Shown: in pieces, positions 43,554 through 51,627 of the stretch | Position numbering within the stretch: position 1 is the first letter of the stretch | Layout: every line of letters begins with the position of its first letter | DNA from: JAEWWD01 sp964440115 | GTDB lineage: Bacteria > Bacillota > Clostridia > Christensenellales > CAG-138 | DNA: 64,000 nucleotides | Direction of reading: 5' to 3' | Assembly (NCBI GenBank): GCA_964440115.1 | Contig: CAYTPV010000005.1 | Location: forward strand, 310,001-374,000 | The notes under the pieces: model-generated | The model's input: the letters and a program-made list of their open reading frames with translations, nothing else | The model's database searches: none | What the model was told of the DNA's origin: nothing | Made by a program: the position numbers and the translations under genes

Positions 43554-43583
43554 AAAAAAAGAACCCTTACGGGTTCTTTTTTG
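43554..43583 (-). terminator. Terminator hairpin overlapping the nitroreductase stop
   Basis: AAAAAAGAACCC / GGGTTCTTTTTT with loop TTAC. The nitroreductase stop codon (43567-43569) is in the loop. It can serve both strands. Confidence 0.8.
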
Positions 43584-44103
43584 TTTTGAGCCATCCATCG
43601 TAATACACGATTTCTTGGAGCGGCTTGCGGGGCGTAGCCTCCGGTTCTTCTGCCGCATATCCAAGCGGCGTAATGCCTACCACTTTAATCTCTTTGGGTA
43701 GATGCAGTATGTTGCGCACGGGATATTCCTGAAAAGCGCCCACCCAGCAGGTAGAAAGCCCTTCTGCCGTGGCGGCGAGCAGCATGTGCTCCATGGCGAT
43801 GGCGCAATCCACCAGATAATACTCCTTGCCGCCCATGATGCCGCTGTCTGAAGGGTCCGCACAGACGACAAGTGCGCAGGGGGCATTCACAAAGCAATCT
43901 TTCGAGGGGTTGTTCAGCACCTCGCCGAGCATTTCACGTATGCCCGGGTCCTGTACAACGACGATGCGCCAGCACTGCCTGTTGCACCATGAGGGCGCGT
44001 TCCTGCCTGCTTCAAGTATGCGCAGAAGCGCTGCTTCCTCTACAGGCTTGTCCAGATACGCGCGCACGCTGCGCCGCGTTTTCATGGCTTCGTAAAGCTC
44101 CAT
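43567..44103 (-). CDS. Nitroreductase-family protein
   Basis: The 178-residue FMN protein has TRRSVRAYLDKPVE and AGRNAPSWCNRQCWRIVVV at the N-terminus and GLSTCWVGAF and VVGITPLGYAAEEP later, as in the small nitroreductase family. GGAGGATAC precedes ATG 44103. The substrate is unknown. The last codons encode KKNP and lie in the terminator stem. Confidence 0.9.
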   Translation of the reverse strand: MELYEAMKTRRSVRAYLDKPVEEAALLRILEAGRNAPSWCNRQCWRIVVVQDPGIREMLGEVLNNPSKDCFVNAPCALVVCADPSDSGIMGGKEYYLVDCAIAMEHMLLAATAEGLSTCWVGAFQEYPVRNILHLPKEIKVVGITPLGYAAEEPEATPRKPLQEIVYYDGWLKTKKNP

Positions 44104-44134
44104 GTATCCTCCGCACTGTCATGCCGGGCCAAAT

Positions 44135-44475
44135 GGTTGCGAGCAAGCCATAAGCCGAGTTCTGTCAAAGGGTGACCATCTATCTAGGCCTGCAGTTACC
44201 TGCGGGCTCCAGCGATTACAAGGAGCGTGGCGGGCAGCCATTATTGCTCCCATTCCAATCTTGCACCAGGTGGGGTTTACAGAGCGGACAAGTCGCCATG
44301 CCGCTGGTGAGCTCTTACCTCGCCTTTCCATCCTTACCCGGTAAACCGGGCGGTCTATTTCTGTTGCACTTTCCTTGGAGTCGCCTCCACCGGGTATTAC
44401 CCGGCACCCTGCCCTGTGGTGCTCGGACTTTCCTCATCCGCTATATACGGACGCAGTCACCAGTCTTACTCGCAA
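44135..44475 (-). ncRNA. rnpB: RNase P RNA (M1-type)
   Basis: On the minus strand the RNA contains GAGGAAAGTCCGAGCACC near its 5' end, AGGGCAGGGTGCCGGGTAA, GGTAAACCCCACCTGGTGCAAG in the core and GACAGAACTCGGCTTA near its 3' end, the conserved bases of bacterial RNase P RNA. P1 pairs TTGCGAG at the 5' end with CTCGCAA at the 3' end, which sets the ends to within a few bases. It processes tRNA 5' ends. Confidence 0.95.
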
Positions 44476-44481
44476 TATAAT

Positions 44482-44510
44482 AGTATACCTTAATTCTCGG
44501 GCACATACAA
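44482..44510 (-). promoter_or_regulatory. rnpB promoter
   Basis: On the minus strand TTGTAT and TATACT are 17 bases apart; the start would fall at the P1 stem. The -35 box lies inside the 3' end of the neighbouring coding region. Confidence 0.65.
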
Positions 44511-45212
44511 TATGCGGCCGCAGTTGTCACATTCTACCAGCGCGTCGCTGCTTTGCACGCGTTTGACCACCACCATGGGCAGTGACATGTTGCAGCCGCC
44601 GCACTGGTTGTTTTCCACCTTGGCCATGGGCACTGTGTGGTTGCGTTTGACTTTCTTGTAACGCTCAAGCAGCGCTGCATCAACTTTCTCCGCCTGTGCG
44701 GCGACAGCAGCTTCCGCGGCCTTGCGGCTTTCTTCGCTCTTGGCGTATTCTTCTTCGCAGACTACGCGCAATGCGTCGTATTCCTTTTTGGCTTTACCCG
44801 CCTTGTTGCGGGTTTCTTTATAATCCTTCATGGCGTTGTCCAGCCACTTGACCAGATCGCCAATTTCGCGGCGCACTGCACCGAGCTCGTCGAGCAGTTT
44901 CTCATGATTGCGGCGGCATTCCGTCATTTCTTCCGCCGTGCATTCTTCGTCGCGCTGCATTTCTTCAAATTCAGAGTGCTCCAGATCGACACGCTTCAAA
45001 AGCTTGTCTACCTGATCCTGCAACTTTTCCAATGCCGTCTGGCGCTGCACGATATCCTTCTGCGTGCGCGTGATGGCATTCTGCTGTTCTGTCAGGAATC
45101 CGTGCAGCTTATTGAGCTTGGCGCGTGCCGGGGTATTGATTACCTCGCGCTCCAAAGCCTCTTTTTTGAGTTCCACCGCCTGATATTCCCACAGTGCATC
45201 CAGCTTACCCAT
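44490..45212 (-). CDS. Coiled-coil protein with C4 zinc ribbon (DUF164 family)
   Basis: The 240-residue protein is a long charged coiled coil (residues about 10-185) ending in a zinc ribbon CGGCNMSLPM...CDNCGRILY. This layout is the zf-RING_7/DUF164 family, whose function is unknown. It follows the Nif3-like gene with a 32-base gap, a common neighbour in Firmicutes. Confidence 0.88.
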   Translation of the reverse strand: MGKLDALWEYQAVELKKEALEREVINTPARAKLNKLHGFLTEQQNAITRTQKDIVQRQTALEKLQDQVDKLLKRVDLEHSEFEEMQRDEECTAEEMTECRRNHEKLLDELGAVRREIGDLVKWLDNAMKDYKETRNKAGKAKKEYDALRVVCEEEYAKSEESRKAAEAAVAAQAEKVDAALLERYKKVKRNHTVPMAKVENNQCGGCNMSLPMVVVKRVQSSDALVECDNCGRILYVPEN

Positions 45213-45244
45213 TCTATACCCTCCCTTAAAGACATGCGGCGGTT

Positions 45245-46036
45245 CTACGGCGCAAGCAAAGGCGCGCGTTCCGTTTGAGCCGTTAACAAGTCTACCTTAT
45301 ATTGTATCGTGTCCAGCGCGGACTGTAAACCTGCAACTAAGTCCGGCAGTACCACACGTTCCGTTTCATAATGTCCGGCCTCTATGACGCATATACCTAC
45401 GATCTGCGCGGCAATAGCCTGACTATGTTTTATTTCACCCGTTACGAGCACATCCGCGCCCGCAAGCTTTGCCTGCTCGAACAGGTCGCCGCCGCTGCCG
45501 CCCACCACAGCCACTGTGCGTATGAGGCGGTCCGGGTCGCCGCCATAGCGTACGGCCGCACTTAGCCTGTCACGGATATCTCCGGCCAATACTTTGAGGC
45601 TGATGGGTGCCGCAAGGTCGCCCACGCGGCCTATGCCGGGGGTATCGTCCGCATTGGCTTCAAGCGGACGAATGTTTACAAGGCCGATTGCCGCGGCGAG
45701 CACGTCGTTGACGCCGCCTTGCGCACAGTCAAGATTGGTGTGCGCGGCGTACAGGCCTATGCCGTGACGTATGAGAAGATAGGCCGCAGCCGTATCCGGC
45801 GCGCTGTGATACATGCGTTTGACCGGCTTGAAAAACAGCGGGTGGTGCGTGATCACAAGCTGTGCGCCGCAAGCTATTGCTTCGCGTGCAACGGCGGGCG
45901 TACAGTCGAGTGCCACCAGCACACGCGTGATTTCATCCTCTTCGGGTTCAATCAGCAGCCCCGGGTTATCCCAGCTTTCCGCAAGCGAAGGCGGGGCTAT
46001 TTTCTCCATCACTGCAATCAAATCCGCAAGCTGCAT
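45245..46036 (-). CDS. Nif3-like dinuclear metal-centre protein
   Basis: The 263-residue protein has VITHHPLFFKPVKRM, YAAHTNLDCAQGGVND and TGEIKHSQAI, the metal-site histidines and acids of the Nif3/YqfO family. It lies between trmK and the zinc-ribbon gene, an arrangement typical of Firmicutes. The physiological reaction is unsettled. Confidence 0.92.
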   Translation of the reverse strand: MQLADLIAVMEKIAPPSLAESWDNPGLLIEPEEDEITRVLVALDCTPAVAREAIACGAQLVITHHPLFFKPVKRMYHSAPDTAAAYLLIRHGIGLYAAHTNLDCAQGGVNDVLAAAIGLVNIRPLEANADDTPGIGRVGDLAAPISLKVLAGDIRDRLSAAVRYGGDPDRLIRTVAVVGGSGGDLFEQAKLAGADVLVTGEIKHSQAIAAQIVGICVIEAGHYETERVVLPDLVAGLQSALDTIQYKVDLLTAQTERAPLLAP

Positions 46037-46056
46037 GTTGCATCCTTTCGTTGGGC

Positions 46057-46779
46057 TTAGTCCCTGTTCTGCTGCTTTTCATACAGCTGCAGCACGGTGC
46101 GCATGTGCGATGCTTTCTGTTCAAGAAGCTCCTGCCCGGCTGTGCCCCGCGCTGTTTTGAGCCGCTTCTCATGCTGTGCGAGCATTTGATGGGCGAGGGC
46201 GGGGAAGTGCGCACCGCATAAAGAACGGTGCCCCAGCGCAAAACAACCCGAAGGCCATCCATCGGGCAGCTCGTCCTGCCCGCGCTCCACGGAAAACACC
46301 TGATACAGCCTGCCCGCGTCGGGTACGATGACATCGTCAATTACGCGGTATCCGTTCTCAAACAAATATTGGCGAAGCTCTTCCACGCCGCGCATGGGCT
46401 GGAATACGGCGATCCGTGCATCCATCAACGGGGTTTTCGCAACCATGAGCAGCTCAACGATGAGCGTGCCGCCCATGCCGCACAGCGCAAGCGCATCGGC
46501 TTCGCCCGGCGTAATGGCATTTAAGCCGTCCGCAAGGCGGATATCCATGCGGTCGAGAAGGCCTGTGAGGCGGGCAAGCGCGCGCGCCTTTTCAAGTGAC
46601 GCGGAGCTGATATCCGCAGCGATGACACGTTGAGCCGCACCGCTTTGCAGCAGAGCGGCGCTTAAACGCCCATGGTCGCAGCCGATATCCGCCACGGTAT
46701 GTGAAGCATGCAGCATCTGTGCAGCCGCTAAAAGACGCGGCCGCAGATGGATGCGCCGTTCGTTTGCAAACTTCTCCAT
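46057..46779 (-). CDS. trmK: tRNA (adenine-22-N1)-methyltransferase
   Basis: The 240-residue SAM-dependent enzyme starts MEKFANERRIHLRPRL and has the SAM site VADIGCDHGRLSAAL and ALCGMGGTLIVELL, as in TrmK of Bacillus. It is 20 bases from the Nif3-like gene. The ribosome-binding site is weak (GGGATAAAC), but no better start fits the family. Confidence 0.92.
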   Translation of the reverse strand: MEKFANERRIHLRPRLLAAAQMLHASHTVADIGCDHGRLSAALLQSGAAQRVIAADISSASLEKARALARLTGLLDRMDIRLADGLNAITPGEADALALCGMGGTLIVELLMVAKTPLMDARIAVFQPMRGVEELRQYLFENGYRVIDDVIVPDAGRLYQVFSVERGQDELPDGWPSGCFALGHRSLCGAHFPALAHQMLAQHEKRLKTARGTAGQELLEQKASHMRTVLQLYEKQQNRD

Positions 46780-46848
46780 ACATTTCAGTTTATCCCATGT
46801 TCGCACTGATTGCAAGGCGACGCGCCTTTGGGACAATCTTCGACACGG

Positions 46849-48162
46849 TCAATCAAATTCCGCAACAGGGCCGCGCAAACCCTTGGGCAGATGGTTTTTG
46901 AGCACGCCGCCCGTAGCCTTCCCCCATCCTACGGAGAAACCCTGCGCGAGTACCGCGCAGAAGCCGGACAAATTCCCATCGATTTCGACGGTATTCCCCA
47001 GGAAATAGGAGGATAGCGCGTTATCCGAAAGCGGAACAGTGCGGGCGAATGCAGAGGCGGGGTAAGCCATGCACAGCCCATGCGCCGGTATAAAGCGGCC
47101 GTTTTTATATTCCGCGGCATGCACGCCTGCAAATTTGATGCGCAGCTTTTCGTATCCCTGCGGCAATCCCTCTGGCAGCAGTATGAGCCTGCCGTCGGGC
47201 AGCAGGCTGGGGATGCCCTGCGGTTCAATCAGCAGGTTCTCTTCAACAAATGCTGCCCATGCGCGCGCGATATCGCGCGGCAATGGGGCAGGCCGGGCGA
47301 ATTGTAACGGTTCGTCATGCCCTTCGGCCGCTTTTTGCAGCAGCGCCATGTAGTGCCCTTCGCCTATGCCGGTGTGCGGGTAGTGCCGTTCTTCAGCCAG
47401 CAGTTCGAATTCCGGATGGCGGCAAATGAACCCGCGGACGGTATCCTCGTTCTCTTCCGTTGAGAATGTGCAGGTGGAATACAGGAGCTTGCCGCCCGGA
47501 CGCAGCGCAGTTGAGGCGGTGTCGAGTATGAGCGCTTGCCGTGCCGCACACGCCGTTACATGCTCAGGCGACCACGCTGCAACCGCCTGCGGCTCCTTAC
47601 GGAACATGCCTTCGCCGCTGCAGGGTGCGTCAACCAGTACGGCGTCAAACCATTCTGAAAGCGCGTTACATAGCGGCTCCGGCCGCATGCAGGTGCACAG
47701 CGTGTTGCGCGCACCAAGCCGTTCCAGCGTTCCCGCAAGCACGGCGGCGCGGCCGGGTACGATTTCATTGGCGACAAGCAGCCCTTCCTGCGCGAGATAT
47801 GCAGCAAGCTGCCCTGCTTTTCCGCCGGGCGCGGCACAAAGGTCCAGCACGCGCATTCCGGAAGTTGGGTGAAGCAATGCCGCCGCGCGCATGGCGGACG
47901 GTTCCTGCATATAAAACAATCCGGCGCGGTGCAGCGGATTGCCGCCCACGCGCGCGTTTTCATCAAGCAGCAAAAATCCTTCGGGTATGAGGGCGGGCGC
48001 AAGCCGCCACGGCGAAATACGCAAAAATTCCGGTACCCCGATTTTGAGCGTGTTGACACGAAGTCCCCTGCGCGGGGACTGTTCCATAGCGATTAAATAA
48101 TCGGGATATTCCTCTTGTAACTGCATCCGCATGCGGGTCTCGTAATCGGGGGGCAGGCGCAT
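46849..48162 (-). CDS. RsmF-type rRNA (cytosine-C5)-methyltransferase
   Basis: The 437-residue enzyme has an N-terminal RNA-binding region (RGLRVNTLKI), the SAM site VLDLCAAPGGKAGQL and the two catalytic motifs DAPCSGEGMFRK and YSTCTFSTEENE. A C-terminal RsmF-like extension with GHYMALLQK and ending in a PUA-like region follows. Start 48162 follows GAGGAG; the longer frame would run into a terminator. Confidence 0.9.
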   Translation of the reverse strand: MRLPPDYETRMRMQLQEEYPDYLIAMEQSPRRGLRVNTLKIGVPEFLRISPWRLAPALIPEGFLLLDENARVGGNPLHRAGLFYMQEPSAMRAAALLHPTSGMRVLDLCAAPGGKAGQLAAYLAQEGLLVANEIVPGRAAVLAGTLERLGARNTLCTCMRPEPLCNALSEWFDAVLVDAPCSGEGMFRKEPQAVAAWSPEHVTACAARQALILDTASTALRPGGKLLYSTCTFSTEENEDTVRGFICRHPEFELLAEERHYPHTGIGEGHYMALLQKAAEGHDEPLQFARPAPLPRDIARAWAAFVEENLLIEPQGIPSLLPDGRLILLPEGLPQGYEKLRIKFAGVHAAEYKNGRFIPAHGLCMAYPASAFARTVPLSDNALSSYFLGNTVEIDGNLSGFCAVLAQGFSVGWGKATGGVLKNHLPKGLRGPVAEFD

Positions 48163-48200
48163 ATCGGCTCCTCTTCTTAATGTAAGTCTATCCAAAAGAA

Positions 48201-48229
48201 ATCGCCTGACGCCGTTTGGGTCAGGCGAT
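48201..48229 (-). terminator. Terminator after the zinc-ribbon membrane protein
   Basis: ATCGCCTGAC / GTCAGGCGAT stem; on the minus strand TTTCTTTT follows. Confidence 0.8.
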
Positions 48230-48242
48230 ACACAAGGCAATG

Positions 48243-49184
48243 TCAGTCCGGCATGCGGGTAATCACACCCGCAGGGTTGGCGGCTTTTTTATTTTCATCG
48301 TGTATGATCCAAACCCCGCCTAGTACAAGAAACAAAAAACCGATTCCTGCATCCGCAAAGAACATCCTTGTAATGGTCGGGTCTATAAAAGGAAGATCAA
48401 ATATATGCAGCAAGACTTTTCCTAAGTCAACAGCATGTCCTTCTGATATTGTTTGCCTGACTATAATAGCATCAGTCGTGATAAACTGTGCCAGCACGAA
48501 TGCAAATAGGCAGATGAGGCAAACGATTACAACACCGACGCGATCCTGCTTTCCTTTCATAAGGGCGTATCCTTTAAATCCCAATGCTATAATAGCAAGG
48601 CCGGCAAATGCTGTCATATACCCTATCAATCCGATTACTACCCAGATTGATCCGCCGAGCGAAGCGCCTATGAGTGCGCCTGCCGCTCCACGCAGACGGT
48701 TGCCCGGCCTATCTGCATGAATCCTTTCCTGCTCATCCAGTCTTTCCTCAATTTGAGTTTGGCAATGACTGCACAACATGAGCGGCCTGTCACTGAAATT
48801 TACGAAAGATAGCGTTCTTTGGCTGCCGCAATTGTGGCATGCAGGTTCTGCGTGCAGGTGTAGCAGCACTTCCGCCAGGCCGCCCATCACGTTTATCATT
48901 CTCTTTTTATAACCGAGTAAAGGATGAGGCGCAAGAATAATTTCGACGCCATAATCAAAAATGGCATAGGATTTAATGGTTTTCCTTGCCTGCAGTTCAT
49001 CAAGATAGGAGGCAATGCTTCCTTTATCTACCCCTTCCGGAAAGCGATCGGAGGTGGAAATCTGCATTTGCGGCGGATTATTCTTCAGGACAATGCCAAA
49101 TCTATATCCTGCGTATATGCCCCAGAGCATGTTGCCCTTACTCCGAAATCCAATGCTTTTCGCCAAAATTCCTATGCCAGTCAC
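48243..49184 (-). CDS. Membrane protein with internal zinc ribbon, unknown function
   Basis: The 313-residue protein has a soluble N-terminal half, a zinc-ribbon-like pair (CHNCGSQR...LCSHCQ, near residues 120-145), then about four hydrophobic segments (for example WVVIGLIGYMTAFAGLAIIALGF and IGFLFLVLGGVWII). It starts with GTG 49184 just after GGAGGGACG. Codon use is slightly more AT-rich than its neighbours, which may mean recent arrival. No family was recognised. Confidence 0.7.
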   Translation of the reverse strand: MTGIGILAKSIGFRSKGNMLWGIYAGYRFGIVLKNNPPQMQISTSDRFPEGVDKGSIASYLDELQARKTIKSYAIFDYGVEIILAPHPLLGYKKRMINVMGGLAEVLLHLHAEPACHNCGSQRTLSFVNFSDRPLMLCSHCQTQIEERLDEQERIHADRPGNRLRGAAGALIGASLGGSIWVVIGLIGYMTAFAGLAIIALGFKGYALMKGKQDRVGVVIVCLICLFAFVLAQFITTDAIIVRQTISEGHAVDLGKVLLHIFDLPFIDPTITRMFFADAGIGFLFLVLGGVWIIHDENKKAANPAGVITRMPD

Positions 49185-49287
49185 ATTCGTCCCTCCACTT
49201 ATATACGAATTTGTATATTCTTTATTAATTATAGGGAATAAATGGGTGTTGGGCAAATGGTATTTTCATAATTCTGGCTTATAATAC

Positions 49288-49755
49288 TCATATTCGGGAA
49301 TTATGACTCTCGTCCTTGCACGGGCTGTGCCAATGGATCGCATCCGCATCCACGCTCATGGAAACAATGTTCTGCGTTGCGTCGCCTTGCGCCGTAAAGC
49401 CGAAGGCGATCCAATATGGCGTGTATACAACAGGAACGTTTGCAACAATACGCGTTACGCCCATGCGTTGCGCTTTGTCGAGAGCGACGCGCACGCACAG
49501 GTCGCCAAACCCCTGCTTGCGATATTCTTGCAGCACGCAGATATACGAAACACGAACGCCGTCCGAGTCGGGGCTCAGCCGGGCGCTTGCGACGGGTATG
49601 CCGTCCAGGCGAACAGTCAGATGCGCGGCGACCGCGTCCATGTCGTCAAACACGGATTCACCCGGAAGACCTAATTCTTCAGCGAACACCGCGCGGCGTA
49701 CCGCCAATGCATCCTTTGCGCCATTTGCGCCCAGCGTCCATTCTGCCGCAAACAT
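49288..49755 (-). CDS. GNAT-family N-acetyltransferase
   Basis: The 155-residue protein has the acetyl-CoA binding stretch YICVLQEYRKQGFGDLCVR (Q/RxxGxG/A type) preceded by ASARLSPDSDGVRV, as in ElaA/PanM-like GNATs. GGGAG precedes ATG 49755. The substrate is unknown. Confidence 0.88.
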   Translation of the reverse strand: MFAAEWTLGANGAKDALAVRRAVFAEELGLPGESVFDDMDAVAAHLTVRLDGIPVASARLSPDSDGVRVSYICVLQEYRKQGFGDLCVRVALDKAQRMGVTRIVANVPVVYTPYWIAFGFTAQGDATQNIVSMSVDADAIHWHSPCKDESHNSRI

Positions 49756-49801
49756 TTTTTAAATCTCCCTAAATATTTTTAAGCGAAATGCCCGCGATCT
49801 A

Positions 49802-49831
49802 TTGCGCCGCGGTTTCCCGTCATGTTATAAT
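49802..49831 (+). promoter_or_regulatory. ssnA leader promoter
   Basis: TTGCGC, 18 bases, TATAAT, predicting a leader of about 200 bases before ssnA. Confidence 0.7.
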
Positions 49832-49859
49832 ATCACCGTATCAACATGTCCACAATCAA

Positions 49860-49985
49860 ATTATGGATTGATAGCTGCAAGGAAGTGCCTAGCGCACGGG
49901 CTGGTGACTATCACTCAAGCTTCCCGCATGGGATTGCAATGAGTGTTTCCCGTTAAACTATAATGGGACGGCGCTCATTTTTTCA
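49860..49985 (+). promoter_or_regulatory. Candidate riboswitch or attenuator of ssnA-ygfK
   Basis: A stem TGATAG (49869-49874) / CTATCA (49908-49913) encloses GGAAGTGCCTAGCGCACGGG CTGGTGA. A terminator follows at 49939-49985: AATGAG / CTCATT with an inner CCC/GGG stem, then T6. CACTCA (49912-49917) can pair with TGAGTG (49940-49945), forming an antiterminator that uses bases of both the first stem and the terminator. This mutually exclusive layout is that of a riboswitch. The class was not recognised. Confidence 0.65.
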
Positions 49986-50039
49986 TATCCGATTCAGGCG
50001 TGAAGAGCGCCGCCATCTCAACGCAGGGAGGAATATCAT

Positions 50040-51371
50040 ATGCTGCTTATCGGCAACGGACGGGTACTGACAAGGGATTCGAAGGGTACCTATTTGGAAA
50101 ACGGCGCCGTGCTTTGCGACGGCGGACTCATTCGCGCTATCGGCGGAACGGAAGAACTCAGGGCACAGTATCAGGAAGCTGACTATCTCGACGTGCGCGG
50201 CGGCATTATCATGCCGGGCTTGATCAACACACACAGCCATATTTACAGCGCGTTTGCGAGAGGACTATCCTTCAACAACTACAACCCCACCAACTTTTAT
50301 GAAATACTCGATGGCATGTGGTGGAACATCGACCGGAAGCTGACCGTGGAGGATACGCGCTTTAGCGCCTACCAGACATACATGGACAGCATTAAAAACG
50401 GCGTTACCACGCTGTTCGACCACCACGCAAGCTATGGTGAAATCCGCGGCAGCCTGTTTGCCATCGCCGAGGTCGCGGAAGAGCTCGGCATGCGCACCAG
50501 CCTTTGCTACGAAGTCTCCGACCGGGACGGGGAAGAAAAATGTGCGGATGCCATTCGTGAAAATGTCGAATTCATCAAGTATGCGCAAAAGCGGCGCGGC
50601 GATATGCTCAAGGGCATGTTCGGTCTGCACGCGGCGTTTACGCTTTCAGATAAAACGCTCGAAACCTGCGTAAAGGAAAAACCGGACGGCGTAGGCTTCC
50701 ACATCCACGTGGCCGAAGGTATGGACGATGTGTACGACAGCCTGCGCAATTACGGCAAGCGCACCGCGCACCGTTTGCATGATATGGGCATACTGGGAGA
50801 GAAAACAATTGCGGGCCACTGCATCCACATGAGCCCCGCTGAAATGGATCTGCTTAAAGCGACCGATACTATGGTGGTGAATAACCCCGAAAGCAATATG
50901 AGCAACGCCGTCGGCTGCTCGCCCGTGCTGCAGATGGCTGAAAAGGGTATTCTGCTCGGCTTGGGCACGGATGCGTATACCAACGATATGCTTGAAAGCC
51001 TGAAGGTTGCCAACTGCATACAGAAGCACAACGCCTGCCTGCCCAATGTCGGCTGGTGCGAGGTGACGGGCATGCTGTTTGACGGCAACCGCAAAATCGT
51101 GGCGCGCGCATTCGATACGCCGGTCGGCGTACTGGAGATAGGCGCGGCGGCGGATATCGCGGTGTTTGATTATAAACCCTATACGCCGTTTGGCAGCTTC
51201 AACGCGGACGGACATCTGATGTTCGGCGCCTGCGGCAAGCAGTGCGTTCACACAGTCGTCAACGGTCGTGTGCTGATGAAGGACAGAGAGCTTCTGTGCT
51301 GCGATGAAGAAGCAGTCAATGCAAAGACATTGGAGCTGACCACCAAGCTGTGGAAGAAGTTGAATGGCTAA
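50040..51371 (+). CDS. ssnA: SsnA-type amidohydrolase
   Basis: The 443-residue metal hydrolase has PGLINTHSHIYSAF (metal HxH), FHIHVAEG, GHCIHMSPAE and LGLGTDAYTND (metal aspartate), as in the chlorohydrolase/guanine deaminase subgroup. It matches the putative aminohydrolase SsnA found with YgfK and selenium-linked purine hydroxylases. GGGAGG precedes ATG 50040. ygfK follows on the same strand, with repeats E1 and S between them. Confidence 0.88.
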   Translation: MLLIGNGRVLTRDSKGTYLENGAVLCDGGLIRAIGGTEELRAQYQEADYLDVRGGIIMPGLINTHSHIYSAFARGLSFNNYNPTNFYEILDGMWWNIDRKLTVEDTRFSAYQTYMDSIKNGVTTLFDHHASYGEIRGSLFAIAEVAEELGMRTSLCYEVSDRDGEEKCADAIRENVEFIKYAQKRRGDMLKGMFGLHAAFTLSDKTLETCVKEKPDGVGFHIHVAEGMDDVYDSLRNYGKRTAHRLHDMGILGEKTIAGHCIHMSPAEMDLLKATDTMVVNNPESNMSNAVGCSPVLQMAEKGILLGLGTDAYTNDMLESLKVANCIQKHNACLPNVGWCEVTGMLFDGNRKIVARAFDTPVGVLEIGAAADIAVFDYKPYTPFGSFNADGHLMFGACGKQCVHTVVNGRVLMKDRELLCCDEEAVNAKTLELTTKLWKKLNG

Positions 51372-51372
51372 A

Positions 51373-51451
51373 ATGTATCGCCGCCTAAGGGCGGCGACGA
51401 AAGATTATTTTATTTAATAGCGGGCGGGCTCCGCCCCCCGCGCCCCCTGGA
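51373..51451 (+). repeat. Intergenic repeat family E1, copy 3
   Basis: It starts AATGTATCGCCGCC (two changes from the other copies), keeps GGCGGCGACGA, the TTATTTTATTTAA spacer and the GCGGGCGGGC/GCCCCCCGC hairpin, and ends CCCCCTGG. It begins 1 base after the ssnA stop codon. Confidence 0.82.
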
Positions 51452-51498
51452 GAATGACTGCCCAACAGAGAGTTTACGGAGTTCAAATATTCATTCCC

Positions 51499-51574
51499 GC
51501 AAACGGCATAGCCGTTTGCCAAATGGGTTCCAAGGGCCGACGGCCTTTGGCGGAGGTTTGGAGGCAGAGCCTCC
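51499..51574 (+). repeat. Hairpin array S, copy B
   Basis: Hairpins GCAAACGGC/GCCGTTTGC (51499-51519), CCAAGGGCCG/CGGCCTTTGG (51530-51550) and GGAGGC AGA GCCTCC (51560-51574), with TGGGTTC and GGAGGTTT linkers. Order and spacing match the array after the anti-sigma gene, while stem bases differ with pairing kept. The interval 51452-51498 shows nothing else. Confidence 0.6.
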
Positions 51575-51627
51575 AACGTACTTTTCATTATCAAGAACTG
51601 TCAACAGCCATTAAGGAGGCCGCTGCT

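Noticed and set aside
49860..49985. Assigning the ssnA leader to a known riboswitch class (guanidine-I, ZTP, purine, cobalamin)
   Set aside because: The conserved cores of those classes are not present in full. Only a weak CTAG/CTGGT resemblance to ykkC-type RNAs was seen.
51454..51627. A longer YgfK start at 51454
   Set aside because: The extra 58 codons run through hairpin array S and lack a ribosome-binding site. ATG 51628 has AAGGAGG.
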